From Deltaproteobacteria bacterium (GTDB lineage: Bacteria; Desulfobacterota_B; Binatia; UBA9968): 29,736 nucleotides of DNA. Shown one piece after another: positions 6,837 through 15,127 of this stretch (the stretch's first letter is position 1; the number at the start of each line of letters is the position of its first letter). The stretch spans positions 1-29,736 of the forward strand of contig VBKY01000137.1 of NCBI GenBank assembly GCA_005879255.1, written 5' to 3'. The position numbers and the translations under genes are program-made. Below the pieces are notes generated by a model, which saw only the letters and a list, made by a program, of their open reading frames with translations, had not been told where the DNA came from and ran no database searches.

Positions 6837-8300
6837 ATGCTCTACCGCATGCTTGTTAAGCGATCCATCGGCGTTGCCATCGTGCTTTTCTGGTGCTTGA
6901 TGAACATTTTTCTCATCAAGCGCCAGCTCGGCGCCCCCCCGCCTGTAATCACGGTGCGCAGCACGGAAAAAATCACCGAGAATATCGAGGAATGGTGGGG
7001 TGTCTTCTATCGCGGCGAAAAGATCGGTTACGCGTCCCAAACCATCACGCCGAAGTTGAAAGGTTACAAACTTCATGATCAGTCGGTGCTGAATTTGAAT
7101 CTACTCGGAACCGTGCAACCCGCCACGACGCGGCTGGAAATGGAAGCCAACGAGGACTGGATCTTGGAAAACTTCGAATTCGAGCTAAGTTCGAAAGAAA
7201 TTCGCTTTACCGCGCGAGGCCGAGTCAATGACAGGACGTTAAGGCTCGAACTCGACTCTGCCGGCCACAAATCCACCCGCGAAATCACGCTATCGCAAGC
7301 GCCTTATCTGCTTGCCGCCTTAAAACCATACGTCGTCACGCAGCAACTCGAAACCGGCAAGAAATTTTTCTTCTCCACCTTCGATCCAGCTACGCTATCG
7401 CAACAAGTGACGACCGTCGTCATCGAAGGACGAGAGCAGATTCGTACCGGGGGGCGCACCGAGCCCGCGATTAAATTGCGCCAAAGCTTCCGCGGCATCT
7501 CGGTCGTTTCCTGGGTGGACGGCCAGGGCCGGACGCTCAAAGAAGAATCTCCCGCCGGCTTGTCGCTGGTGCAACAAAGCGCCGAAGACGCGAAAGCCGC
7601 TTCCTCCCGAGCGGTATCGCTGGACATCGTCGCTCAAACGTCCATCCCGGTGGCAAAAGCGATTGCTGATCCTCAATCTCGCGCCGAGCTTAAACTCAAA
7701 CTGAGCGGCATTAACCTAGCCAACTTCTCCCTCAGCGGCGGCCGTCAAAGACTGAGTGACGCCGGGTTGGAAATCCGGCGCGAAGATCCGCAGCAACTCA
7801 GCGCAAGAAGCATTCCGATTAGGGACGCGCGAATGACTTCTTATCTACAACCGACGCCGTTTTTGCAGGCCGATCATCCAAGCATCCGTGCGCTGGCAAC
7901 GAAAATTCTGAACGGAGAGACTAACTCGTATAGAGCCGCAGTGAAGATCAAAGACTGGGTCTATAAGGAAATCGCCAAACAACCGACAGTGAGCATTCCC
8001 AACGCGCTCGAAGTTCTCCAAACCAAGAGAGGCGATTGCAACGAGCACACGGTGCTCTTCAACGCCTTGGCGCGCGCCGCGGGAATACCGGCGAAAACCG
8101 TCGTCGGCATCGTCTACCTGCGCGGCGCGTTTTACTATCACGCCTGGTCCGAGATCTGGCTCAGCGAATGGATCTCCATCGACTCTGTGCTCAATCAATT
8201 TCCGTCCGACGTCACGCACGTGAAATTTCTCGAAGGCGAAATCGACCGCCAACTCGATATCCTGCAACTCATTGGCAATCTTAAAATTGAAGTTTTGTAA
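6837..8300 (+). CDS. Membrane-anchored transglutaminase-like cysteine peptidase-fold protein
   Basis: A 487-residue protein with an N-terminal transmembrane segment (RSIGVAIVLFWCLMNIFLI), a long unassigned region that begins EEWWGVFYRGEKIGYA, and a transglutaminase-like domain at the C-terminus. The catalytic triad is complete: Cys401 in RGDCNEHT, His435 in YYHAWSE and Asp449 in SIDS. Bacterial members act on proteins or peptides in the envelope; the substrate is unknown. The start is ATG 6837 or ATG 6849; both have weak ribosome sites. A still longer upstream frame overlaps the divergent gene and looks non-coding. An ABC transporter gene pair follows after 76 bases in the same direction. Confidence 0.88.
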   Translation: MLYRMLVKRSIGVAIVLFWCLMNIFLIKRQLGAPPPVITVRSTEKITENIEEWWGVFYRGEKIGYASQTITPKLKGYKLHDQSVLNLNLLGTVQPATTRLEMEANEDWILENFEFELSSKEIRFTARGRVNDRTLRLELDSAGHKSTREITLSQAPYLLAALKPYVVTQQLETGKKFFFSTFDPATLSQQVTTVVIEGREQIRTGGRTEPAIKLRQSFRGISVVSWVDGQGRTLKEESPAGLSLVQQSAEDAKAASSRAVSLDIVAQTSIPVAKAIADPQSRAELKLKLSGINLANFSLSGGRQRLSDAGLEIRREDPQQLSARSIPIRDARMTSYLQPTPFLQADHPSIRALATKILNGETNSYRAAVKIKDWVYKEIAKQPTVSIPNALEVLQTKRGDCNEHTVLFNALARAAGIPAKTVVGIVYLRGAFYYHAWSEIWLSEWISIDSVLNQFPSDVTHVKFLEGEIDRQLDILQLIGNLKIEVL

Positions 8301-8376
8301 AAAGAGCGTCACTTTGCATTGTCTATTTAGATGGCTGCCAGAAATCCGACAATCTAATCGAAAATCTAAAATTGGC

Positions 8377-9135
8377 ATGATTCAACTCATCAAGCTGACC
8401 AAACATTACGGCAAACTCGCCGCCGTCGACGATCTCAACATCGAAGTGCCGGCCGGCCAAATCTTTGGCTTTCTCGGTCCCAACGGCGCGGGGAAGACCA
8501 CAACTATCCGCACCATGATGGGTATCCTTAAGCCCACATCCGGCCAAGTACTGCTCGGCAAATATGATGTGATGAAAGAGCCTGAGAAGGCGAAGGCCAT
8601 TTCCGGATTCATTCCCGACCGGCCTTTTATCTACGAGAAGCTTAGCGGCCATGAATTTTTGGAATTCGTCGGCAAACTGCACCGCGTCGAATCGGCACGG
8701 CTCAGTCGTCGCATTGTCGAACTGTTGGAGTTATTGGAATTGACTCGTTGGAAAGATGAGCTGGTGGAAAGTTACTCCCACGGCATGAAGCAACGGCTGG
8801 TCGTCTGCGCCGCACTGATACACGAGCCGCGCATTCTCGTCGTCGACGAGCCCATGGTCGGCATGGATCCCAAGGGCGCACGCACGCTCAAAGATCTCTT
8901 CCGCGCCCTCGCCGTCAACGGCACTACGATCTTTCTTTCGACGCATAGTATCAGCGTGGCAGAGGAGATCTGTCACAGAATCGGGATTATCCAGAAGGGC
9001 CGCCTGATCGCTTGCGGCTTCACGGCGGAAATCCATCGGCAAACGAGCAACGCCAACGGCACGCTGGAAAGTGTGTTTCTAGAATTGACCCGCGAACAGC
9101 GGCCGGAACGCATAGACCCGGAACCTATTTCATGA
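8377..9135 (+). CDS. ABC transporter ATP-binding protein (ABC-2 type)
   Basis: A 252-residue ATPase subunit. Walker A is GPNGAGKTT (residues 34-42), the signature is the degenerate SHGMKQRL, Walker B is RILVVDEP and the H-loop is LSTHS. The Q-loop region reads GFIPDRPFIYEKLSG, where many of these ATPases also lack the glutamine. The sequence resembles ATPases paired with multi-pass exporters rather than with importers. The start is the ATG at 8377; the frame is open further upstream, but that part overlaps the end of the transglutaminase gene. The stop overlaps the permease start by four bases (ATGA), so the two are translated together. Confidence 0.92.
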   Translation: MIQLIKLTKHYGKLAAVDDLNIEVPAGQIFGFLGPNGAGKTTTIRTMMGILKPTSGQVLLGKYDVMKEPEKAKAISGFIPDRPFIYEKLSGHEFLEFVGKLHRVESARLSRRIVELLELLELTRWKDELVESYSHGMKQRLVVCAALIHEPRILVVDEPMVGMDPKGARTLKDLFRALAVNGTTIFLSTHSISVAEEICHRIGIIQKGRLIACGFTAEIHRQTSNANGTLESVFLELTREQRPERIDPEPIS

Positions 9136-10826
9136 GCTCGGTTGCGCTTCTGCTTTCTCCACTCTATTTGTCCTGGAAAAATGGATTTTTCCGCGGTGGC
9201 GGATCCTGGGGCCGCCGCCTCTCGCTCGCGCTCCTTGCCGTACTGTTCTGGATAGGAACCTATCTCGTTGTCCGCCGCGTATTGCGCTATTTCGAAACCG
9301 TTTTCGAACTCGGTCCGGCCCTGGCTTATCAGCTTCTGTTGATCATCTTGCTGACGTTTTTGTCGATGTTGCTGTTCAGCAACTTGGTGGCGGCGCTTTC
9401 AACTTTCTTTCTCGCCCGAGATTTGGATTTGGTTCATGCCGCGCCGGTTTCGCCACACTCTTTTTTCTACGCGCGCCTGATCAGCACCACGCTGAACTCC
9501 TCATGGATGGTGCTGTTCTTCAGCCCGCCGATATTCGCTGCCTACGGCTCGGTTTTTGCCGGCGGCGCGAGTCTATTTCTGTGGCTCGCCGTTATCTTAC
9601 CGCTCTTTCTCGTCATTCCGGCGTCTATTGGAATCTTGATCACCCATCTCTTGGTTTTTTTTCTTCCCGCCAAACGAATTCGTGACATTCTTTTTTTCAT
9701 CGGCCTGTTCGCCTTCGTCGTCATGTACTTTTTGTTTCGCTTCTCGCAACCGGAGCGGCTCGTGCAACCGGAATCCTTCGGCAGCTTTTTGAATTTCTTG
9801 AGTGCCATGGAAACGCCTTCGTCGGCTTTCCTGCCGAGCAGCTGGTCGGCGGAAATTTTGGCCGGAACGTTGTTTAACCGCGACACGGAGCAAGTATTTT
9901 TCTTTGCGCTGCTGACGAGTTACGCGCTGTTTCTGCCGGTCGCCGCCTGTTGGGTCTCAGGGGCAGTCTATTTCGAGGGTTGGTCCAAGGCCCAAGAATC
10001 GCGCCAAGGCCGGCGCAAGCATGATTGGCTGGATCGACTATTGAACGGGCTCACGCGGCCCTTTCCGGCAATCATTCGCGCGCTCATGGTCAAAGACGTG
10101 AAAACTTTTCTGCGCGATACCACTCAATGGTCGCAGATCTTTCTTCTAGTCGCGCTGATTGTCGTCTACCTTTACAATTTCAAAGTTTTGCCGTTGGATC
10201 GCTCGCCCATGCCCGCCGGCACGATTCGCACGATCGTCTCCTTTGCCAACTTGGCCCTCGCGGGTTTCGTTTTGAGCGCCATCGCCATACGCTTCGCCTT
10301 CCCGGCCGTGAGCCTCGAAGGCAGGGCTTTCTGGATCCTACAAACGTCGCCGATGTCCCTGCGCGCGTTATTGTGGAGCAAATTCTGGCTCAACTTTGTG
10401 CCGCTCCTTCTCTTGGGTGAGCTTCTCGTTTTCGTGAGCAATCTCCTGCTTCATGTGCCGGCGTGGATGATGACTCTCTCCCTGATCACCATGGGCTTGA
10501 TGACTTTCGGCATCGCAGCGATGGGGGTCGGACTCGGCGCGCTCTATCCCAATTTCGCTTACGACAACGCCGCTGAGATTCCCACGAGTTTTGGCGGCGC
10601 GGTCTGTATGATCTTCAGCGTCGGCTTCATTGGTGTCGCAGTCATGGTCGAAGCCTGGCCGATTTACGCCCTGACGATGAGAACGCTTTACCGCGGCACT
10701 GCGACTGCGCCTGAACTATCGCTCATTGCACCGTCGCTCCTGATCGTGCTAGCTCTCACGATCGTCGCAGTCATCGTGTCCCTCAGGCTGGGGCTACGGA
10801 ATTTAGAGAAAATGAAAGAGCAATGA
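9132..10826 (+). CDS. ABC exporter membrane subunit (ABC_tran_2-like)
   Basis: A 564-residue integral membrane protein with about a dozen hydrophobic segments, no signal peptide and no nucleotide-binding motif. The segment LARDLDLVHAAPVSPHSFFYARL near residue 95 and the later LEGRAFWILQTSPMSLRALLWSKF are typical of the large putative ABC exporter permeases grouped as ABC_tran_2. The ATG at 9132 overlaps the TGA of the ATPase gene, which fixes the start; an alternative further upstream would overlap the ATPase by 120 bases and lacks hydrophobic coding character. It should form a two-gene exporter with the upstream ATPase. The cargo is not evident. Confidence 0.85.
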   Translation: MSSVALLLSPLYLSWKNGFFRGGGSWGRRLSLALLAVLFWIGTYLVVRRVLRYFETVFELGPALAYQLLLIILLTFLSMLLFSNLVAALSTFFLARDLDLVHAAPVSPHSFFYARLISTTLNSSWMVLFFSPPIFAAYGSVFAGGASLFLWLAVILPLFLVIPASIGILITHLLVFFLPAKRIRDILFFIGLFAFVVMYFLFRFSQPERLVQPESFGSFLNFLSAMETPSSAFLPSSWSAEILAGTLFNRDTEQVFFFALLTSYALFLPVAACWVSGAVYFEGWSKAQESRQGRRKHDWLDRLLNGLTRPFPAIIRALMVKDVKTFLRDTTQWSQIFLLVALIVVYLYNFKVLPLDRSPMPAGTIRTIVSFANLALAGFVLSAIAIRFAFPAVSLEGRAFWILQTSPMSLRALLWSKFWLNFVPLLLLGELLVFVSNLLLHVPAWMMTLSLITMGLMTFGIAAMGVGLGALYPNFAYDNAAEIPTSFGGAVCMIFSVGFIGVAVMVEAWPIYALTMRTLYRGTATAPELSLIAPSLLIVLALTIVAVIVSLRLGLRNLEKMKEQ

Positions 10827-10852
10827 GGATCTAGCACAGGGGAGGGCGTACC

Positions 10853-11518
10853 GTGCAGCTAGCGCATACTATCTACGAACCGAACGGCGAGGGTCCTTTT
10901 CCAACTATTCTGACGCTTCATGGCCGGGGCGCTAACGCCTTCGATCTGCTCGGCCTCGCGCCCCACATTTGTGGCGGCAAATTCCTGATGATTTGTCCGC
11001 AAGGCCCGTTGGAAACTCCGGTCGCTCCAGACACGATGGGCTATTCTTGGTATCCGATGAGCTTGGGCGGCCCGCCCGACGTGACGGCGATCTTGTCGTC
11101 ACGTCGAAAGCTGCAAAACTTTCTCGATGAATGTTTACGGCGCTATCCCATCGATGCGAAGAAGCTGGTCATACTCGGATTCAGCCAGGGCGGCGTGATG
11201 GCCTATAGTCTCGCACTGCCGAACCCGCAGCGCTTTGCCGCATTGGTAGCACTGAGTACCTGGCTTCCCCCGGAATTAGCAGCACAACTATCGATTAACG
11301 ATGGCGTTCAATCTCTGCCAACTCTCGTACAACACGGCACACAAGATCACACGATCGAAATCGCACGGGCGAGGGATGCGGTGGAAAAGCTGCGCGATCT
11401 GCGCTTGCCGCTAACCTACCGGGAATACGAGATGGGCCACGAAATCAGGCCGAGAAGCCTTGTGGACTTATCTACGTGGCTAGAAGAGAAGGTAATAGAA
11501 ACGGCCGGTCAGGAATAG
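10853..11518 (+). CDS. Alpha/beta hydrolase, phospholipase/carboxylesterase family
   Basis: A 221-residue cytoplasmic hydrolase. It has the oxyanion motif LTLHGRGANAFD, the nucleophile elbow GFSQGG with Ser111, Asp165 in QHGTQD and His196 in MGHEI, a complete triad in the order and spacing of the carboxylesterase/phospholipase (YpfH/EstB-like) family. Such enzymes cleave short-chain esters; the natural substrate is unknown. The start is GTG at 10853, chosen because a strong GGGGAGGG lies about seven bases before it and the conserved sequence starts at once. It follows the permease gene by 26 bases and may be part of the same transcript. Confidence 0.9.
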   Translation: MQLAHTIYEPNGEGPFPTILTLHGRGANAFDLLGLAPHICGGKFLMICPQGPLETPVAPDTMGYSWYPMSLGGPPDVTAILSSRRKLQNFLDECLRRYPIDAKKLVILGFSQGGVMAYSLALPNPQRFAALVALSTWLPPELAAQLSINDGVQSLPTLVQHGTQDHTIEIARARDAVEKLRDLRLPLTYREYEMGHEIRPRSLVDLSTWLEEKVIETAGQE

Positions 11519-11536
11519 ATTTTACGAGGGTCAATT

Positions 11537-11857
11537 ATGAAAATTGACAAAGGCACAAGCGTGGCTGTCGTTATCAATCGACATTGGGCAAATCTCCAGG
11601 GAGTGAGGATGTTTCTCCGGCCAGAGAAGGATATCGGGGGCGCTGATGAAAGTCATGTCGTCTTTGCAAGGATGCTCGATTCTGAAGACCGGAACGGGTT
11701 ATGGATTGAGCTAAACACGGCCAAGCACAAAGAAAATTCTACGGTGAAGAGATTCAGTTTCCTAATCCCGTGGAGTCAAATCTTGAGCGTTGTGGTCGGG
11801 GAGGATGATTTCTCTCCTGATATCCGAGATCAAGCTCGCAAAATCGGCTTTGGATAA
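11537..11857 (+). CDS. Hypothetical protein, 106 residues
   Basis: I do not recognise a family. The product is soluble, without signal peptide or membrane segment, and mixed alpha/beta in character. Conspicuous parts are MFLRPEKDIGGADESHVVFARM and a C-terminal FLIPWSQILSVVVGEDDF. A GAGGG lies seven bases before the ATG and the frame follows the esterase gene by 18 bases in the same direction, both of which support a real gene. It ends convergently with the next gene. Confidence 0.6.
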   Translation: MKIDKGTSVAVVINRHWANLQGVRMFLRPEKDIGGADESHVVFARMLDSEDRNGLWIELNTAKHKENSTVKRFSFLIPWSQILSVVVGEDDFSPDIRDQARKIGFG

Positions 11858-11888
11858 TAGAAAATCCAAAATCGAAAATCGCAAATTG
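11858..11888. repeat. A-rich simple repeat, AAAATC-type
   Basis: Imperfect repeats of AAAATC with single-base changes fill the gap between two convergent genes. A similar stretch lies at 8351-8373, before the ABC ATPase gene. Looks like a dispersed low-complexity spacer; no function assigned. Confidence 0.45.
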
Positions 11889-11890
11889 AT

Positions 11891-12880
11891 CTACTTGATC
11901 ACCTTATCCGCCCGGTACAGCATCGACTGCGGAATTGTCAGGCCAATCTGCTTCGCCGTTTTCAAATTGATGATCAGTTCAAACTTCGTCGGCTGCTCGA
12001 CCGGCAGGTCTGCCGGCTTGGCACCTTTTAGGATCTTGTCAACGTAGGTCGCGGCGCGGCGAAATATCTCAAGATCGTTGGCTGAATAGGACATAAGCCC
12101 ACCGGCTTCTACCCAAGTACTACCCTCGTACATCGAAGGCAGTCGGTTCTTTAAGGCCAAGTCTGTAATCCGCTTCGAATTACGAAAGAGCGGGTTACTC
12201 GTAATTGTGACAACCGCGTTCGCACGCCCCTTGACCGCTTCGCGAAATGCGCCCTCCAAATCCGGGTTGGGACCTCGCACGTCTAGGGACTGAAGCCGTA
12301 TCTTTAGAGCGCGTGCCGCAGCCTCATAATCTTTAAAACCCCTAGCCGACACTGGCCCTTTCGTATCCCGAAGAACTCCGACTCGCGCTAATCCTGGAAC
12401 CACCTCCGTAAGCAATTCCAGCCGCTTCCCGCTCAAGTCGCGCTGAAGTGTGGCGAGCCCCGTGATATTTCCGCCCGGGCGCGCCAAGCTATCGACTAGC
12501 CCAGTCGCAACTGGATCCACCTGAGTCACCATGACAATGGGGATCGTCTTGGTCGCCTGCTTGGCAGCGAGGATCGCTCCTATAGTCAGGACGAGGACAT
12601 CGACCTTGAGTTCTACGAGCTCGGTGACGAGGCTTGGCATCCGCTCGGATTTCCCCTCGGCGCCGCGATACTCGATCACGATGTTTTTTCCCTCGACGTA
12701 GCCGAGATCTCGCAGCCCTTGCCGCAATGCCTCGACGTAAGGCCCGGGATTCGATGAATCACCAGTTCCTGACACGTAACCTATCCGCGGGATTTTTGCC
12801 TGCGGCTGCGCTTCGGCTAGGACTGCAACAGCAAGCAGTACCACTACAAACGGGATTGATAAGACACCCGCTTTTTTCAT
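11891..12880 (-). CDS. ABC transporter substrate-binding protein (ABC_sub_bind family)
   Basis: A secreted binding protein of about 329 residues. The signal peptide runs MKKAGVLSIPFVVVLLAVAVLAEAQ, and the mature part begins IPRIGYVSG. Family landmarks are GLRDLGYVEGKNI, a central PIVMVTQVDPVATGLV, NITGLATL, RLPSMYEGS and a final PADLPVEQPTKFELIIN segment. It belongs to the PF04392 group, related to tryptophan/tyrosine transport-system binding proteins, which is very abundant and often without its own permease in soil bacteria. Here too no permease or ATPase is next to it. An ATG four codons upstream (12892) is an equal candidate; neither start has a clear ribosome site. Confidence 0.88.
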   Translation of the reverse strand: MKKAGVLSIPFVVVLLAVAVLAEAQPQAKIPRIGYVSGTGDSSNPGPYVEALRQGLRDLGYVEGKNIVIEYRGAEGKSERMPSLVTELVELKVDVLVLTIGAILAAKQATKTIPIVMVTQVDPVATGLVDSLARPGGNITGLATLQRDLSGKRLELLTEVVPGLARVGVLRDTKGPVSARGFKDYEAAARALKIRLQSLDVRGPNPDLEGAFREAVKGRANAVVTITSNPLFRNSKRITDLALKNRLPSMYEGSTWVEAGGLMSYSANDLEIFRRAATYVDKILKGAKPADLPVEQPTKFELIINLKTAKQIGLTIPQSMLYRADKVIK

Positions 12881-12892
12881 TGCGCACACCAT

Positions 12893-13058
12893 TCGTTATG
12901 TATCACGCGGACGGTAGTAGAGAAAAGTGAGATTTACTGTGGAAGACCAGATTCAGCCTTGAGATTGGAATTGATCACGACGAGTACTTGAGATTTACCG
13001 ACCCGATGCTGATAGGGCAATTTCGAGAGAACGGATTACTTTCACCGCCCAAGAAAGA
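12893..13058. other. Intergenic stretch without recognised gene
   Basis: The gap between the binding-protein gene and htpX totals about 300 bases. This left part has one unstarted open stretch on the plus strand (from about 12931 to 13130) with plausible amino acid composition but no start codon and no family that I recognise. It may be a gene remnant. The right part holds a terminator and a palindromic repeat. Confidence 0.4.
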
Positions 13059-13095
13059 AAAACCGCCAAGGGCTTTTGAAACCCTCAGCGGTTTT
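13059..13095 (-). terminator. Rho-independent terminator, probably of htpX
   Basis: AAAACCGC (13059-13066) pairs with GCGGTTTT (13088-13095), with an inner AGGG/CCCT stem. On the minus strand the hairpin is followed by TTTTTCTTTC. It lies about 100 bases past the htpX stop. Confidence 0.65.
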
Positions 13096-13142
13096 GAAAC
13101 GGCTTTGAAACGGCGAAGCTCTATTTATTAGCTGGAAAAAAC

Positions 13143-13170
13143 GTAGGGGCGACCGGCCGGTCGCCTCTAC
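13143..13170. repeat. Dispersed palindromic repeat (GTAGGGGC family), copy 2
   Basis: A 28-base palindrome: GTAGGGGCGACCGG followed by its complement with a single mismatch. It shares the GTAGGGGC outer arm with the copy at 2502-2528, though the inner bases differ. It lies between the htpX stop and the terminator. Confidence 0.75.
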
Positions 13171-13195
13171 AAGAATGATGCTAGCACAGCGTGCT

Positions 13196-14077
13196 TCAGC
13201 TCCGCATGTAGCTCATATCCTTCGCCATCGCTTCGAGCCGGGCGATGCGTTCTTCCATAGGCGGGTGAGTGCTGAATAAATTAGCTAAGCCTCCGCCGGT
13301 GAGCGGGTTGACGATGAACATATGAGCCGTGGCATTGGCCGTCGCGTCGTTTACTTGCAGCGGAATATTCTGCGCGCCCATGTGCAGTTTGCGCAGCGCG
13401 CTGGCCAGCGCTAGCGGATCGCCTGTGACTTTCGCGCCGCCGTCATCAGCGCCATATTCGCGCGACCGCGACACTGCCATTTGAATCAGCATTGCCGCCA
13501 GCGGCGCGACGATCATCATAAATAACAGACTTAGAATGTTACCCCCGCCACCGCCTTCTTCCCGATCGCGACCGCCGCCGAACATCATGCCCCACTGGGC
13601 CATGTACGCCAGGTAGCTGATTGCGCCGGCAAGGGTGGCGGCGATGCTGCTGATCAGGATGTCGCGGTGTTTGACGTGAGATAGCTCGTGTCCCAAGACA
13701 CCGGCAAGCTCGCGTTTATTAAGGATCCGTCGGATTCCTTGGGTTACCGCGACTGCGGCGTGTTCAGGATTGCGACCCGTGGCAAACGCATTCGGCGTCT
13801 CTTCCGGTATGATGTAGACTCTTGGCATGGGTAAACCGGCCCTTGTCGTTAAATCCTGGACCAAGCCGTACAGCTCCGGATCATCGTTTGCCGTGATCTC
13901 TTGAGCGCCGTACATTTTGAGCACAATCTTATCGCTGAACCAGTAACTGAAGAAATTCATAGCGCCGGCTATGATCAGTGCCAAAACCGCGCCATTTGGA
14001 CCGCCGACCATCTGGCCGATCCAGACGACCAACGCGGTCAGCGCCGCGAGGAGAATCGTGGTACGAAAACCATTCAT
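13196..14077 (-). CDS. htpX: HtpX-family membrane zinc metalloprotease
   Basis: A 293-residue M48-family protease that degrades damaged membrane proteins. Two hydrophobic segments open the protein (residues 5-45), then the [17 protein letters not shown] segment, the zinc site HELSH (His130, Glu131, His134), a pair of hydrophobic segments around 145-160 and 180-200, and the third ligand region [10 protein letters not shown]. The glycine-rich GGGGGN loop at about 175 is usual. A very good ribosome site, GGAGGGGG, lies before the ATG at 14077. The order and length match HtpX throughout. It diverges from the oxidoreductase gene across 168 AT-rich bases. Confidence 0.95.
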   Translation of the reverse strand: MNGFRTTILLAALTALVVWIGQMVGGPNGAVLALIIAGAMNFFSYWFSDKIVLKMYGAQEITANDDPELYGLVQDLTTRAGLPMPRVYIIPEETPNAFATGRNPEHAAVAVTQGIRRILNKRELAGVLGHELSHVKHRDILISSIAATLAGAISYLAYMAQWGMMFGGGRDREEGGGGGNILSLLFMMIVAPLAAMLIQMAVSRSREYGADDGGAKVTGDPLALASALRKLHMGAQNIPLQVNDATANATAHMFIVNPLTGGGLANLFSTHPPMEERIARLEAMAKDMSYMRS

Positions 14078-14245
14078 ATTTCCCCCTCCCTTTTCTGCAA
14101 AATCCTACGAAATAAGTAGACCATGTCACTCTAGATAATCAATGAGAATTTGCGCACGGGGCAATGAAAAATCAAGGGCCCTCCTTTTATAACGGACAAA
14201 AATAAGCCTATTGTTTAATATCTACCATAAAAATAGGAGTTAGCC

Positions 14246-15118
14246 ATGAGAGTTGGAGTCGTATTTCCCCAAACTGAAATCGGTACCGACCCGGCGCTGA
14301 TCAAGGACTATGCCCAAACCGCGGAAGAACTGGGGTTTTTACATATTTTGGCCTACGATCACGTTATCGGCGCCAATCCCGCCAGCCGGCCCGGCTGGAA
14401 GCCGGCCTATTCACACTTAGACACGTTCCACGAACCACTTGTTCTTTTTGGCTATTTGGGCGGACTGACTAAGAAAGTCGAGCTCGTCACCGGTATCATT
14501 ATTTTGCCGCAGCGCCAAACGGTTCTAGTCGCCAAGCAGGCAGCCACGTTGGATGTCTTAAGCGGCGGACGTTTGCGTCTTGGCGTCGGCATCGGCTGGA
14601 ACCCGGTGGAATACGAAGCGCTGGGGGAAAATTTCAATAATCGGGGACGCCGGTCGGAAGAGCAAATCGAAGTTATGCGCAAACTCTGGACGCAGGAACT
14701 CGTCACTTTCGAAGGGCGCTGGCACAAGATCATCGACGCCGGGATCAATCCGCTGCCGGTTCAGCGGCCGATCCCGATCTGGTTCGGCGGCAGCGACGAC
14801 CGCGCTTTGCGCCGTCTCGCCAAGCTTGGCGACGGCTGGTTTCCGCTGATGGCGCCCGATGACAAATGCCGGGCAGCGATTGAGAAAATTCGACTCTATA
14901 CACGTGAGGCTGGCCGCAACCCCGACGATATCGGCATCGAAGGGCGCATTGGTTTTGGCCAGGGTTCACCCGACTCTTGGCTGAGAGAGTTGCAAGCCTG
15001 GAAAGATCTCGGCGCCACGCACGTGAGTTTGAATACGATGCGAGCCGGCCTGTCGTCACCGTCGGCCCACATCGCAGCGATCCAGCGCTTCCAGGCCGCA
15101 ACGGCGAGTAAATGGTAA
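14246..15118 (+). CDS. LLM-class (luciferase-like) oxidoreductase, F420-dependent type
   Basis: A 290-residue TIM-barrel oxidoreductase of the bacterial luciferase superfamily. It has the FPQTEIGTDPALIKDYAQ opening, DHVIGAN, the conserved TGIIILPQRQTVLVAKQAAT stretch, LSGGRLRLGVGIGWNPVEY, and PIPIWFGGSDDRALRR near residue 175. The layout fits the Rv2161c-like subgroup thought to use coenzyme F420, but FMN use cannot be excluded from sequence alone and no F420 biosynthesis genes lie nearby. GGAG precedes the ATG by eight bases. A weak promoter-like TATAAC lies at 14188-14193. The substrate is unknown. Confidence 0.9.
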   Translation: MRVGVVFPQTEIGTDPALIKDYAQTAEELGFLHILAYDHVIGANPASRPGWKPAYSHLDTFHEPLVLFGYLGGLTKKVELVTGIIILPQRQTVLVAKQAATLDVLSGGRLRLGVGIGWNPVEYEALGENFNNRGRRSEEQIEVMRKLWTQELVTFEGRWHKIIDAGINPLPVQRPIPIWFGGSDDRALRRLAKLGDGWFPLMAPDDKCRAAIEKIRLYTREAGRNPDDIGIEGRIGFGQGSPDSWLRELQAWKDLGATHVSLNTMRAGLSSPSAHIAAIQRFQAATASKW

Positions 15119-15127
15119 TTGGGAAGT

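Noticed and set aside
12931..13130. Small plus-strand gene in the gap before htpX
   Set aside because: No start codon near its beginning, no ribosome site, and it contains the terminator hairpin.
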